A stretch of DNA of 64,000 bases from Desulfocurvus sp. (lineage in GTDB: Bacteria; Desulfobacterota; Desulfovibrionia; Desulfovibrionales; Desulfovibrionaceae). Shown in pieces: positions 53,169 through 62,857 of the stretch. A program made the translations under genes and the position numbers. Location: assembly GCA_020692325.1 (NCBI GenBank), contig JAIMKR010000007.1, positions 62,001 through 126,000 on the forward strand, written 5' to 3'. The notes beneath the pieces are model-generated. The model saw only the letters and a program-made list of their open reading frames with translations, was not told the DNA's origin and ran no database searches. The first letter of the stretch is position 1, and every line of letters begins with the position of its first letter.

Positions 53169-54434
53169 TTACTTCAGCTCGCCCATGGGCAGGCGGCCGA
53201 TCTTTCTGGCGTAGGCCAGGGCCACAGTACGGTAGACCAGATGCCCGAGCTTGGACCAGGGCAAGTAGGCGAGGAGCATGAACACGCAGATCAGGTGCAG
53301 GTAGTACACGGGGTAGGCGATCACGGGCTGGTTCATGAGGCGGAAGACCTCCGAACCGAGGCCGGTGAGGGCGATGCCCCAGATGACGGTGAGCAGGTAC
53401 CAGTCGTACCAGTTGCTGGTGCTCTTGGCGGCGTCCAGGCTGGTGCGACGGCTGGTCAGTTTCGTCAGGCCGTAAACGAGGGCCACGGCGCCGGCGTTGG
53501 CCAGCAGCTTCACGGGGCTCCACAGCGGCATGGGGGTGTGGCCGGCCCAGGCGATCAGCCCGGCGAAGCCGCCCTCGATGCCCATGACGCGCTCGAGGAA
53601 CCACGCGCCGAACCAGTGGCCGAAGGCCACGACGCCGGTGACGACCATCAGCGCGATGAAGGCGTAGAACAGGAACAGGTGGCCCGTGACGCGCTGCACG
53701 TCCTTCTCTTCCTCGCCGCAATTGCGGAAGCGGCTATGCTGGGCGACCTCGTTCTTCAGCGTGTCGATGAGGCAGGAGCCGAAGCTCGGCTCAGGCCCGC
53801 GGCCGACGATGAAGGTGCGGGGCATGCCCTCGAAGCTCTTGAGCAGCCGCGAGATGCCTCCGGCGAAGCAGAAGAGCATGAATAGGAACACCGCACCAAA
53901 GATCGGGTCGATGAAGAGGTCGCCGGGGAAGAGCCCGCCGAAGACGACGGAACCCTGCGGATCGACAGCCCACTCATGACCGTTGGCCACGAACAGCGGG
54001 AAGGCGCTGCCGAGCTTGGCGGCCTGGGCGGACCAGATGAAGGCGTAGAGGATCGCCGGGATGAGCACGAGAATGGGCAGGTACTTGGCGGAGCTCATCC
54101 AGGTGCCGATGCAGCTCGGCTTGGCCAGGTTGCGGTAGGCCATGTTGCGCAGGGCGGCCAGCAGGTCGCCCGGCTTGGCGCCGCGCGGGCACAAGTCGGA
54201 GCACGCGCCGCAGTTGTGGCACAGCCAGATGTCAACGTCGTTGAGCAGACGGTCTTTCAGGCCCCACTGGGCCCAGACCATCTCCTTGCGCGGATACGGG
54301 GCGTCCGCCGGGGAGAGCGGACAAGCCACGGAGCAGGTGGCGCACTGATAGCACTTTTTGAGCGACTCCCCGCCCACCTGCTGCAGTTCCTGAACAAATT
54401 TCAGGTCGGGTTGAACCCTGACGGTATTCGACAT
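53169..54434 (-). CDS. qmoC: QmoC, menaquinone-interacting subunit
   Basis: This 421-aa protein fuses an HdrC-like module with two [4Fe-4S] motifs, CYQCATCSVACP (about residues 28-39) and CHNCGACSDLCP (about 72-83), to an HdrE-like membrane domain of about six helices (from about 115). His residues in helices, e.g. HLFLFYA and YYLHLIC, can ligate heme b. It takes electrons from menaquinol for QmoB/A. GGAGG precedes ATG 54434. Confidence 0.92.
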   Translation of the reverse strand: MSNTVRVQPDLKFVQELQQVGGESLKKCYQCATCSVACPLSPADAPYPRKEMVWAQWGLKDRLLNDVDIWLCHNCGACSDLCPRGAKPGDLLAALRNMAYRNLAKPSCIGTWMSSAKYLPILVLIPAILYAFIWSAQAAKLGSAFPLFVANGHEWAVDPQGSVVFGGLFPGDLFIDPIFGAVFLFMLFCFAGGISRLLKSFEGMPRTFIVGRGPEPSFGSCLIDTLKNEVAQHSRFRNCGEEEKDVQRVTGHLFLFYAFIALMVVTGVVAFGHWFGAWFLERVMGIEGGFAGLIAWAGHTPMPLWSPVKLLANAGAVALVYGLTKLTSRRTSLDAAKSTSNWYDWYLLTVIWGIALTGLGSEVFRLMNQPVIAYPVYYLHLICVFMLLAYLPWSKLGHLVYRTVALAYARKIGRLPMGELK

Positions 54435-54447
54435 GGTTCCGAACCTC

Positions 54448-56721
54448 CTAGTAGCCCTTGAACGGGTTGGGACCAAACTTGGTGATGACTTCGCTCATGA
54501 AGCGATCGATGATCTCCGGCACCTTGTCGTATTCGTCGATGGAGACTTCGTACTGCTCCACGCGCTCGGCCTCGACCCCGAGACGGCCCAGCGACTCGGC
54601 GATGTTGACCTTGCGGCGGCTGCACAACTCCGAGCCCTTGACGAAGTGGCACTGGTAATCCAGGCCGTACTTGCAGCCCAGCAGGATCACGCCGTCCACG
54701 CCCTTGCTGATGGCGTCGGCCACCCAAATGGCGTTGACGGAACCGAGGCAGCGCACGGGAACGAAGCGGACGAACGGGCTCCACTTCTTGCCGCGGAAGG
54801 CGGCCATGTCGAGCGCGGGGTAGGCGTCGTTCTCGCAGCACAGCACGATGACGCGCGGTCCGCCCGCCACCATGTCGTCCGGCACGTAGACCTCTTTGAT
54901 GGTCGAGCCGATCTGGTCGACATTGTAGGTGTCGAAGCTGATGACGCGCTCGGGGCAGGCGCCCATGCAGGTGCCGCAGCGGCGGCAGCGCGTCGGATTC
55001 GGCTTCGGCGTGCCCTTCTCGTCGTCGTCCAGGGCGCCGAAGGGGCATTCCTCGGTGCAGCGCTTGCACTGGGTGCAGCGCTGGAAGTTGAACACCGGGT
55101 AGGAGAGGTCGCCGCTTCTGGGGTGCACGGCCACGCCACGGTTGGCGGAGCTGATGCACTGCACGGCCTTGAGCACGGCGCCGGCCGCATCCTCGCGGGC
55201 GGTGGCCATGGTCATGGGCTGACGCACGCAGCCAGCCGCGTACACGCCGGTGCGCCGCGTCTCGTAGGGGAAGCAGACGTAATTGGAGTCGGCGAAGCCG
55301 TCGAAGACCTCCAGGTCGGGGAAGCCCGGGCCCTGGCGGTATTCGAAGTTCATGGTCGGCTCGTGCGCGGTGGTGGGCACCACGGCGGTGGGCAGCACGA
55401 CCAAGTCGGCCTTGATCTCGACGTCGGGGCCGAGCAGCGTGTCCTTCGCGGAGATGATGACCCCGCCGTCGGCATCGGCCTTCACGCCCGTGATGGTGGC
55501 CTTGGAGAGCATGATGCCCGCCTCGTCCTGGGCGGCCTTGTAGTAGCGCTCGTTGATGCCGGGCACCATCATGTGGTCGTAGAGCACGTAGGCCAAGGCG
55601 TTCGGCAGCTTCTCGCGCACGTAGCCCGCGTGCTTCAGGGCAACCAGGCTGGTGATCTCGGAGCTGTAGGCCAAGTGCTTGGCGCTTTCCTTGTCGGGAT
55701 AGGGATTGACCTCGGCCTCGGCCGGGGCGGCCTCGGCGGCGGGAGCGGCGACGGCCTCGCCCTCGGCGCAGGCGGCCTCGGGGGCCTCCTCGACGGTCTT
55801 GGTGCACAGGCGCACGTCGGTCAGAATGGCCACGGAGGCCGGAGCCTTGCCGTCGCTCGGACGCTTGATCTCGCCCTGCTTGACCATAGCCTCGAACTCG
55901 GAGGCGGTGACCACGTTCTTGATGCTGCCGTAGCCCATGGGGGCCAGGAAGCTCTTGTCGCCGGGCACCCAGCCGGTGGCCAGAACCACCGCGCCGATCT
56001 CCAGCGGCTGATCGTTGACGGTGGCGGTGTAAAGGCCGGGCGCGCCGTGCAGGCTCTTGAGCTCGGCATTCAGCAGCACCTTGATCTTCGGGTTGGCGTT
56101 CACGGCCTCGATGAGGCCGGTGATGCCGGTGTCCTCGGCCTTGTTGAAGGGGGCCGAGAGCGGGAAGGACTTGTACATGGTCGCGGCCTTGCCGCCGAGG
56201 GCGCCGGAGCGCTCGACGATCACCACGTCGCGGCCGAGCTTGGCGGCCTCGAGCGCGGCGTTGAGGCCGGTGAAGCCGCCACCGAGCACCATGATGGTCT
56301 GGTGCGTCTCCGGCAGCTCGGGCGCGGGCACGCGGCTCTTGGAGAGCCTCATCATGCCCATGCGAACGTAGTCCTTCGCGATGAGCGGCAGCTGACCGGG
56401 CAGCTTCGGGTCATCCTCGAAGCTCCACACGCAGTGTTCGCGCAGGTTCACGCGCTCCACCTGGACGCCGCCGAACTGGAAGATGTCCCACTTGACACGC
56501 GGGGAGCAGGCGCACAGCACCACGCCATCCAGACCGCTGGCCGCGATGTCGGCCTCGATCTCGGCCTTGCCCTCGGGGCTGCAGAGAACGGGACACTTCT
56601 TCACCACCGGGGTGATGTTCGCGAGCTTGCTTTTTTTGGCGTAATCGACCAGCTCGTCCACATTGAGGGACTTGCCGATATCGCAGCCCTCACAGATATA
56701 AACTCCAAGCTTTTCGGCCAT
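54448..56721 (-). CDS. qmoB: QmoB, HdrA/MvhD-like flavoprotein
   Basis: This 757-aa protein has an N-terminal CEGCDIG motif, then an FAD/NAD-binding region with VLGGGFTGLNAALEAAKLG (about 146-164), and tandem ferredoxin motifs CTQCKRCTEECP and CRRCGTCMGACP near 550-590. The C-terminal ~140 residues resemble MvhD/HdrD. An Ala/Glu-rich insert of about 30 residues (near 310-340) is lineage specific. It transfers electrons between QmoC and AprBA. Confidence 0.9.
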   Translation of the reverse strand: MAEKLGVYICEGCDIGKSLNVDELVDYAKKSKLANITPVVKKCPVLCSPEGKAEIEADIAASGLDGVVLCACSPRVKWDIFQFGGVQVERVNLREHCVWSFEDDPKLPGQLPLIAKDYVRMGMMRLSKSRVPAPELPETHQTIMVLGGGFTGLNAALEAAKLGRDVVIVERSGALGGKAATMYKSFPLSAPFNKAEDTGITGLIEAVNANPKIKVLLNAELKSLHGAPGLYTATVNDQPLEIGAVVLATGWVPGDKSFLAPMGYGSIKNVVTASEFEAMVKQGEIKRPSDGKAPASVAILTDVRLCTKTVEEAPEAACAEGEAVAAPAAEAAPAEAEVNPYPDKESAKHLAYSSEITSLVALKHAGYVREKLPNALAYVLYDHMMVPGINERYYKAAQDEAGIMLSKATITGVKADADGGVIISAKDTLLGPDVEIKADLVVLPTAVVPTTAHEPTMNFEYRQGPGFPDLEVFDGFADSNYVCFPYETRRTGVYAAGCVRQPMTMATAREDAAGAVLKAVQCISSANRGVAVHPRSGDLSYPVFNFQRCTQCKRCTEECPFGALDDDEKGTPKPNPTRCRRCGTCMGACPERVISFDTYNVDQIGSTIKEVYVPDDMVAGGPRVIVLCCENDAYPALDMAAFRGKKWSPFVRFVPVRCLGSVNAIWVADAISKGVDGVILLGCKYGLDYQCHFVKGSELCSRRKVNIAESLGRLGVEAERVEQYEVSIDEYDKVPEIIDRFMSEVITKFGPNPFKGY

Positions 56722-56724
56722 GGG

Positions 56725-57972
56725 CTACCTCCCCACCACGGTTTGAATGGCTTTCAGGGCGGCGCCGGTGCCGGTCTGGGCGGTTTTCATCACGTCCAGA
56801 GGCATTTTGGCGCAGCCGGCCGCGATAACGCCCTTGGCGGCGTCGCCGGCGATGAAGCCGTCATCGTCCATGGAAACCGGAACGGGCAGCTTGGAGCCCG
56901 CGCAGCTGGGCTGCATGCCGGTGGCCAGGACGACGAGGTCGAACTTCTCCTCGCTCTTGATCCCGGTCACTGCGTTCTCCACGGTGACGATCGGGCTCTG
57001 GCACTCGCACTCCACGATCTTGGCGACCTTGCCCTTGACGAGCGAGAGCTTGTCGTCCGCGGCGACCTTCTGCATGAAGTTGTCGTAGCGGCCAGGGGTG
57101 CGCAGATCGATGTAGTAGATGGTGACGTGCGCGTCAGGGCACTGCTCGCGGATGTAGGTGACATGCTTGAGCGAGGCCATGCAGCAGATGTAGGAGCAGT
57201 AGTTCAGGTGGTTCTCATCGCGGCTGCCGGCGCACTGCACGAAGGCGATGCGCTTGGGCTCCTTGCCGTCGCTGGGACGCAGGATCTTGCCGCCGGTGGG
57301 GCCGTTCGGCGCGGCGAGGCGCTCGAACTGCATGTTGGAGACCACGTTTTTCAGCTTGCCGCCGCCCAGGTTGGTGAGCTTGGCCATATCGTAGGGTTTC
57401 CAGCCGGTGGCCACGACGATGGAGCCCACCTGCAGATCGACGGTCTTCTCCGCGTCGGCGGTGTTCACGGCGCCGTAAGGGCAGGCCGCGGCGATCTTGT
57501 CCAGCTCACCGGGCGCGCAGGCCTTGGCGTCCACAACATAGCGCTGCGGAAAGGCGAACAGGTGCGTGCGGTAGGCGACCTTGCGGTTGCCCACGCCGAA
57601 ATCGAATTCGCTGGGCACACTGGTGGTGGCGGCCTTTTCGCACTCGCCGCACATGGTGCAGTTTGCGTTGACGAAACGCGGACGGATCTTGATCTTCACG
57701 TCGTAGGCACCGGGGCCGCCGGAAACGGAGACCACCTCGGCCATGGTGAAGAACTTCACCTTGGGATTGTTCCTGATGCGCTGAAACTGAATTTCCAGGC
57801 CGCAGGAGGGCGGGCAGAGCTTCGGGAAATATTTGTTGAGCTGCGCCACCCGGCCGCCGAGATATGGGTTGGTCTCGACGATGTAGACCTCGTGGCCGAC
57901 TTCAGCGGCTTCGAGGGCGGCGGTGATTCCGGCAAAACCGCCGCCGACGACGAGAATACTGTTGTTCGACAT
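56725..57972 (-). CDS. qmoA: QmoA, HdrA-like flavoprotein
   Basis: This 415-aa protein starts with an FAD-binding Rossmann motif, VVGGGFAGITAALEAAEVG (about residues 8-26). It has a CPPSCGLE site near 53-60 and CTMCGECEKAA near 105-115, then family blocks with CSYICCMASLKH. It forms a complex with QmoB and QmoC that delivers quinol electrons to APS reductase. GAGGGAGGA precedes its ATG. It is 286 bp downstream of aprA. Confidence 0.9.
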   Translation of the reverse strand: MSNNSILVVGGGFAGITAALEAAEVGHEVYIVETNPYLGGRVAQLNKYFPKLCPPSCGLEIQFQRIRNNPKVKFFTMAEVVSVSGGPGAYDVKIKIRPRFVNANCTMCGECEKAATTSVPSEFDFGVGNRKVAYRTHLFAFPQRYVVDAKACAPGELDKIAAACPYGAVNTADAEKTVDLQVGSIVVATGWKPYDMAKLTNLGGGKLKNVVSNMQFERLAAPNGPTGGKILRPSDGKEPKRIAFVQCAGSRDENHLNYCSYICCMASLKHVTYIREQCPDAHVTIYYIDLRTPGRYDNFMQKVAADDKLSLVKGKVAKIVECECQSPIVTVENAVTGIKSEEKFDLVVLATGMQPSCAGSKLPVPVSMDDDGFIAGDAAKGVIAAGCAKMPLDVMKTAQTGTGAALKAIQTVVGR

Positions 57973-58211
57973 TCGCTGTCCTCCCTCTAAAGTGTGCCAG
58001 GCCGGCTTGCCTGCCCGTGCGGGCCGAAAGGCCCTCGCCCCGGCTTGGGATTCCCCGAGCCCTCACGCGATGGCCGACGCGGGCGGAAGACCCCCCTGAC
58101 CGCGCGCGCCGCGTTTGGGCGAAACGGCCCCAGCCGTGAAATGGCCCGAACCCGGACTACAACGATACCGTTTCAGCGCGGGTTCAGACCACTTCCCCGT
58201 CTGGGAAGTGT

Positions 58212-58241
58212 GGCGGCCGCGGACTTGCGTCCGCGGCCGCC
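58212..58241. other. 13-bp perfect hairpin between aprA and qmoA
   Basis: Stem GGCGGCCGCGGAC / GTCCGCGGCCGCC (58212-58224 and 58229-58241) with loop TTGC, 18 bp after the aprA stop. There is no T run after it on the minus strand, so it more likely protects or partly uncouples the aprBA and qmo parts of the transcript than ends it. The rest of the 57973-58258 gap holds no gene. Confidence 0.6.
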
Positions 58242-58258
58242 GTCGTCAACTCAATTCT

Positions 58259-60253
58259 CTACTCGGGGATGATCTGGAAGTAAGGCTTCTTGTAAATCTT
58301 CACTTCCTTGGCAGCCGGATCGTACTTCGAGTTCACGAAGCACTTCCACTTGCTGTCGTCCAGGCCCATGGCGTCGCCACGGTAGTAGAAGCCGGGGTAA
58401 CGGGTCTCGTCACGGAACTCGATGTGCTGCAGGTGCAGGCGCACGGTCCACAGACGGTGGAACTGCTCCCAGCAGCGCATAAGCTCGTGGAGATCGCGGG
58501 CGGCCAGCTTCTTGCTGTCCTCTTCCATCATGCCCATGAGCCAGAAGGCGGTCTTCAGCAGAGCGCCGGAGGTCATGTACAGGGTGGCGCAGCCTCCGCC
58601 GTACTCATCGGTGCACTTGATCAGGCGCATCATGAAGTTACGCGGGGTGATGTAGTTGGGGTTGATGTCGGGAGCGGTGGAAGCGCCCTTGAACTTCTCG
58701 TAGGTGTACATGGGCGCGTAGATCTCCTTGCAGAGATCGGCGGCAGCCTCTTTCAAAGCGGGCTTGAAGTCCTTGTGGTCAACGACCCAACGGACCATCT
58801 GCTTGCCGGCGATGCGACCCTCGGCATGGGAGCCGGAGGAGAACTTGTGGCCGGAAGCGCCAACGCCGTCAGCGCAGGTGAAGAGGCCCTCGACGGTGGT
58901 CATGCGGTTGTAAACCTTGCCGTTGGTGGCGCGGATTTTGTAATCCTCGGGAACCCAGGTCTCGTCCGGACCGGAAACCCAGATGCCGCAGCAACCGGAG
59001 TGCGAACCGAGCAGGTACGGCTCGGTGGGCATGATCTCGGAACCACGCTCCTCGGGAGCGCAGTTGGTGCAGGCCCACAGGTTGGCCATGCCGACGCACA
59101 TGTCGAGGAAGTCTTCCCAGGCCTCGCTCTCGAGGTGCTTCCACAGGGGGCTCTTCAGGTCGTTGTTGATGGTGGCCATCAAAGCGCCCTTGGTGTCCAT
59201 GAAGATCGGGCCGCGGCCTTCACGCATTTCACGGAGCATCATGTGGTTGCGCAGGCAGGTGGGCACCACGTGACCCTTGGCGTAGCCACGGTCCTCGTAG
59301 GGCTTCAGCATGGCGCGGTTGGTGGCGCAGTAGTCCTCGCCCTTGTAGTTGGTGGCCTTGGCCTTGAAGAGCAGGAACCAAGCGCCGACCGGGCCGTAAC
59401 CGTCCTTGAAGCGGGCGGGCACGAAGCGGTTTTCCATCATGGTCATCTCGGCGCCGACCTGAGCGCACATGGTGTAGGTGGAACCGGCGTTCCACACGGG
59501 GTACCAAGCGCGGCCCATGCCCTCACCGGTGGAGCGGGGACGGAACACGTTGACCGCGCCGCCGCAAGCCACGAGGCAAGCGTTGCAGGTGATGACGTAC
59601 ACCTTGTTCTCGCGGGTGCTGAAGCCCACGGCGCCGGCGATGCGGTTCGGGGTGTTGGCGTCCAGCAGCAGCTTCACGATGAAGACGCGCTCGATGTAGC
59701 GGTCGTCGCCCAGGGCCTTTTTCGCGGCCTCGGCCACGATGACCTTGTAGGACTCACCGTTGATCATGATCTGCCAACGGCCGGAACGCACCGGGGCGTC
59801 GCCGTTGCGCAGGGACAGGCCCTGGGCCTTGGCCTGGGCGCCGTCGAGGTTGTGACCGTCCTTCTTGATCCAGACGGGCAGGCCCCACTCTTCGAACAGA
59901 TGCACGGAGTCATCGACGTGGCGGCCGAGGTCGAAGATCAGGTCTTCGCGGACCAGGCCCATGAGGTCGGTGCGGACCATGCGGACGTAGTCGTCGGCCT
60001 TCTGCTCTTTGCCAATGTAGGTATTGATGGCGGAAAGGCCCTGGGCCACGGCGCCGGAACGCTCGAGGGCGGCCTTATCGAACAGCAGCACGGAAATGCC
60101 ACCGATCTGATCAGCCCAACGGCAGGCCTCGTAGGCCGCGCCGCAGCTGCCCATGCCGCCGCCGACGATCAGAATGTCGGCGTGCTTCTCGACAATGGTC
60201 GGCTCGGCCAGGGGGACGCCTTTGCAAACATCTTTCGCAGGAATCTGAGGCAT
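58259..60253 (-). CDS. aprA: adenylylsulfate reductase alpha subunit
   Basis: This 664-aa FAD flavoprotein has a Rossmann motif ILIVGGGMGSCGAAYEA (about residues 27-43), VFDGRH-like blocks in the family order and full family length. It reduces APS to sulfite and AMP with the AprB ferredoxin subunit, in the cytoplasm. ATG 60253 follows GGAGG. It is encoded after aprB with a 77-bp gap. Confidence 0.95.
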   Translation of the reverse strand: MPQIPAKDVCKGVPLAEPTIVEKHADILIVGGGMGSCGAAYEACRWADQIGGISVLLFDKAALERSGAVAQGLSAINTYIGKEQKADDYVRMVRTDLMGLVREDLIFDLGRHVDDSVHLFEEWGLPVWIKKDGHNLDGAQAKAQGLSLRNGDAPVRSGRWQIMINGESYKVIVAEAAKKALGDDRYIERVFIVKLLLDANTPNRIAGAVGFSTRENKVYVITCNACLVACGGAVNVFRPRSTGEGMGRAWYPVWNAGSTYTMCAQVGAEMTMMENRFVPARFKDGYGPVGAWFLLFKAKATNYKGEDYCATNRAMLKPYEDRGYAKGHVVPTCLRNHMMLREMREGRGPIFMDTKGALMATINNDLKSPLWKHLESEAWEDFLDMCVGMANLWACTNCAPEERGSEIMPTEPYLLGSHSGCCGIWVSGPDETWVPEDYKIRATNGKVYNRMTTVEGLFTCADGVGASGHKFSSGSHAEGRIAGKQMVRWVVDHKDFKPALKEAAADLCKEIYAPMYTYEKFKGASTAPDINPNYITPRNFMMRLIKCTDEYGGGCATLYMTSGALLKTAFWLMGMMEEDSKKLAARDLHELMRCWEQFHRLWTVRLHLQHIEFRDETRYPGFYYRGDAMGLDDSKWKCFVNSKYDPAAKEVKIYKKPYFQIIPE

Positions 60254-60330
60254 AGCTACCTCCGTATGCTCTCGTAGATTTAGTTTAATCTGGATAGCCC
60301 ATCAACGCAAAACGGCGTGGAAGCCGCGTG

Positions 60331-60819
60331 CTACTCGGGGTCCTTCCAGGTCTGGGACTTGTCGGCCTCGGCAACCTCGAACTTCTTCATCATCGCGTTC
60401 TCGGGGGTCGACAGCGCGCCGGCTTCCGTGAACAGCAACTCGTCGTCCAGGTTGGCGCCGGCGGGCTTGCCGCCGAAAGCGTCGATGGAGCCTTCAGGAG
60501 TGGTGCGGATGGGGAACTTGAAGCGTTTGACGGCGCCGCTGCGGAACTTAACGGTCCACATGATGTCCTCGGCCGAACGCATGGGGATGGACGTGCCACC
60601 CATCGGAGCGAAGTCGGCGTAGGGGCGGGCTTCAATGGCGCCCTGGGGGCAGATTTTCACGCAAGAGTAGCATTCCCAACAAGCGTCAGGCTCCTGGTTG
60701 TAGGCGCGCATGGCCTCGGGATCCAGAACCATCAGGTCGTTCGGGCAAATGTACATGCAGGCGGTCTTCTCGCCACCCTTGCAGCCGTCGCATTTTTCCG
60801 GATTGACAAAGGTCGGCAT
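60331..60819 (-). CDS. aprB: adenylylsulfate reductase beta subunit
   Basis: This 162-aa polyferredoxin has two [4Fe-4S] motifs, CDGCKGGEKTACMYICP (about residues 9-25) and CWECYSCVKICP (about 46-57), and a C-terminal extension that wraps AprA. It passes electrons from QmoABC to the FAD of AprA. ATG 60819 is preceded by AGGAGGAA; an upstream ATG (60876) has no site. Confidence 0.95.
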   Translation of the reverse strand: MPTFVNPEKCDGCKGGEKTACMYICPNDLMVLDPEAMRAYNQEPDACWECYSCVKICPQGAIEARPYADFAPMGGTSIPMRSAEDIMWTVKFRSGAVKRFKFPIRTTPEGSIDAFGGKPAGANLDDELLFTEAGALSTPENAMMKKFEVAEADKSQTWKDPE

Positions 60820-60903
60820 AACACTTCCTCCTAACAGGTTTAAATTAAAGCAGTTACCGACACGGTCCACAGCCAACTACGTGCATCTCAAGTAGGCACG
60901 GAC

Positions 60904-60945
60904 TTGTGAAAACCCACGATTACCCGCCCTCTCCGGGGGTGTCAA
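60904..60945 (-). promoter_or_regulatory. aprBA promoter region with Rex-like half-site
   Basis: On the minus strand, a perfect -35 TTGACA lies at 60945-60940. The TAATCG at 17 bp is a weak -10, and directly after it comes TTTCACAA (60911-60904), a complete Rex half-site (consensus TTGTGAA...TTCACAA). Only half the palindrome is present. Confidence 0.35.
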
Positions 60946-61255
60946 GGTGAAAGTGAATTTTTGAACAAGGGTCCTTGTCCGCCAACTCACGTTCCCCTAA
61001 ACCGGAACAGGAATTCGCCGGTTCGGCCGATTTTCCGGATGCCGCCGGATAAGGAGACCGAAACCGGATGCGTTCTTCGCGCGGTTTTTCCAAGCCGTCA
61101 TTTTTTGCCGTAGCGTCGCCTCCAATACTCTAGGTCGTCCAGTTTGCGCAAGCCCCATTTTTCATTTATAGTGGCGCTCAACCCCTCATTCTTCCAGCAT
61201 AACCCACTAATTTCCCCCTTGGCGCGAATCATTTCGGCCTTGGACGAAAATGCTC

Positions 61256-61285
61256 TTGACACAACTTTCACAATCGGCGCATAGT
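61256..61285 (+). promoter_or_regulatory. sat promoter overlapping a candidate Rex site
   Basis: TTGACA (61256-61261) and CATAGT (61280-61285, 18 bp) form a plausible sigma-70 promoter about 195 bp before sat. The 18-mer TTGACACAACTTTCACAA (61256-61273) matches the Rex consensus at 13 of 18 positions, with a perfect right half TTTCACAA. Rex binding there would block the -35. Rex is reported to repress sat in D. vulgaris. The 660-bp gap 60820-61479 holds nothing else I can support. Confidence 0.5.
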
Positions 61286-61479
61286 GGCTTCAGCTATTTC
61301 GACAAAGGCTGCGGCGAGCATATCGCCGCGTCTTTTTTTGCCCGTCGCGCGCCGCGCTGGCCGGGCATAGCGACCCCTAGAGCCCCGTGGGGCGTGCAAG
61401 TGTCGCGTTTCGCTGGGGTCATGGTTTTCGGCAGAGGCTGTAGCACACTTAAACCCGGTAATTTTTAGGAGAAACGGAG

Positions 61480-62748
61480 ATGGCATCGAAACTTGTTCCC
61501 CCTCATGGCGGTAAGGGCCTCGTCTGCTGTTTGCTCGAAGGCAAGGCGCTCGCCGATGAAATCAAGAAGGCCCAGGGCCTGAAGAAAATCGAGATCTCCT
61601 CCCAGGAAAAGGGCGACCTGATCATGATGGGCATTGGCGGCTTCAGCCCGCTGACCGGCTTCATGGGCAAGGCCGACTGGAAGAGCGTGTGCGAAAAGTT
61701 CACCCTGTCCGACGGCACCTTCTGGCCCATTCCCATCATGCTCGCCACCGACGACGCCTCCGTTAAGGCTGGCGACGAGGTCGCGCTGGTCCGCAACGGC
61801 ACCACCATGGCCACCATCAAGGTGAACGAGAAGTTCGAGCTCTCCGAAGCCGATAAGAAGTGGGAGTGCGAGAAGGTCTACAAGGGCGAGGGCGTCGACA
61901 GCCAGGGCGACTTCATGGCCACCGCCATCAAGGATCACCCGGGCGTGCAGAAGGTTCTTGAGCGCAAGAAGTTCTGCTTGGCCGGCCCCGTGAAAGTCCT
62001 CTCCGAGGGCGGCTTCCCCGAGAAGTTCCCCGGCATTTACAAGACCCCCAAGCAGCTCCGCACCGAGATGGACGAGCGTGGCTGGGCCAAGGTCGCCGCT
62101 CTGCAGCTGCGCAACCCCATGCACCGCTCCCACGAGTACCTGTGCAAGATCGGTGTTGAAGTGTGCGACGGCGTGGTCATCCACTCCCTGGTCGGCGCTC
62201 TGAAGCCCGGTGACATCCCGGCCGAAGTCCGCGTGAAGGCCATCGACGTCCTCGTCGAGCACTACTTCGTGAAGAAGAACGTCATCCAGGCCGGTTACCC
62301 CCTGGATATGCGTTACGCCGGTCCCCGCGAGGCCCTGCTTCACGCCGTGTTCCGTCAGAACTACGGCATCAATCGTCAGATCGTCGGCCGCGACCACGCC
62401 GGCGTCGGCGACTTCTACGGCATGTTCGAGGCGCAGGAGATCTTCGACAAGATCCCCCACTGCGGCGTTGCCGGCAAGGACCTGCTGACCCAGCCCCTGA
62501 AGATCGACTGGACCTTCTACTGCGTGAAGTGCGACGGCATGGCCTCCATGCGCACCTGCCCGCACAGCAAGGAAGACCGCGTCATCCTGTCCGGCACCAA
62601 GCTGCGCAAGATGCTCTCCGAGGGCGCCGAGGTTCCCGACCACTTCGGTCGTCCCGAGGTTCTCGCCCTGCTTCGCGAGTACTACTCCGGCCTCACCGAG
62701 AAGGTCGAGATCAAGATGCAGAAAGCCGCTTCCGGCACCGGCATGTAA
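61480..62748 (+). CDS. sat: ATP sulfurylase (sulfate adenylyltransferase)
   Basis: This 422-aa homo-oligomeric Sat has the ATP-binding [13 protein letters not shown] (about residues 209-221, HxxH), [12 protein letters not shown] (about 304-315) and a Cys/His cluster C-x2-C-x8-C-x-H (about 348-362) like the zinc/cobalt site known in Desulfovibrio Sat. It activates sulfate to APS, the substrate of AprBA encoded opposite. AGGAGA (61467-61472) precedes the start; a UUCG-loop terminator follows, so it is monocistronic. Confidence 0.96.
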   Translation: MASKLVPPHGGKGLVCCLLEGKALADEIKKAQGLKKIEISSQEKGDLIMMGIGGFSPLTGFMGKADWKSVCEKFTLSDGTFWPIPIMLATDDASVKAGDEVALVRNGTTMATIKVNEKFELSEADKKWECEKVYKGEGVDSQGDFMATAIKDHPGVQKVLERKKFCLAGPVKVLSEGGFPEKFPGIYKTPKQLRTEMDERGWAKVAALQLRNPMHRSHEYLCKIGVEVCDGVVIHSLVGALKPGDIPAEVRVKAIDVLVEHYFVKKNVIQAGYPLDMRYAGPREALLHAVFRQNYGINRQIVGRDHAGVGDFYGMFEAQEIFDKIPHCGVAGKDLLTQPLKIDWTFYCVKCDGMASMRTCPHSKEDRVILSGTKLRKMLSEGAEVPDHFGRPEVLALLREYYSGLTEKVEIKMQKAASGTGM

Positions 62749-62773
62749 TCGATCCGACCACGGTTTTGCATTC

Positions 62774-62800
62774 AAGGGGCGCCTTCGGGCGCCCCTTTTT
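62774..62800 (+). terminator. terminator after sat
   Basis: Stem GGGGCGCC / GGCGCCCC (62776-62783 and 62788-62795) closing a TTCG tetraloop, then TTTTT. Confidence 0.9.
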
Positions 62801-62857
62801 CGTCTCCTCCCCCCTGGCGCGCTTGCCGCCCGGGAAGCTTCCTGCTACCAAACACAA

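Noticed and set aside
54433-57990. Very long plus-strand open frame opposite qmoB and qmoA
   Set aside because: It is exactly antisense to two clear flavoprotein genes and is rich in Gly/Val/Ala/His without any domain; GC-rich codon bias on the true strand keeps this frame open.
60331-60876. Longer aprB with start at 60876
   Set aside because: The extra 19 residues are not part of AprB and lack a ribosome site, while ATG 60819 has AGGAGGAA.
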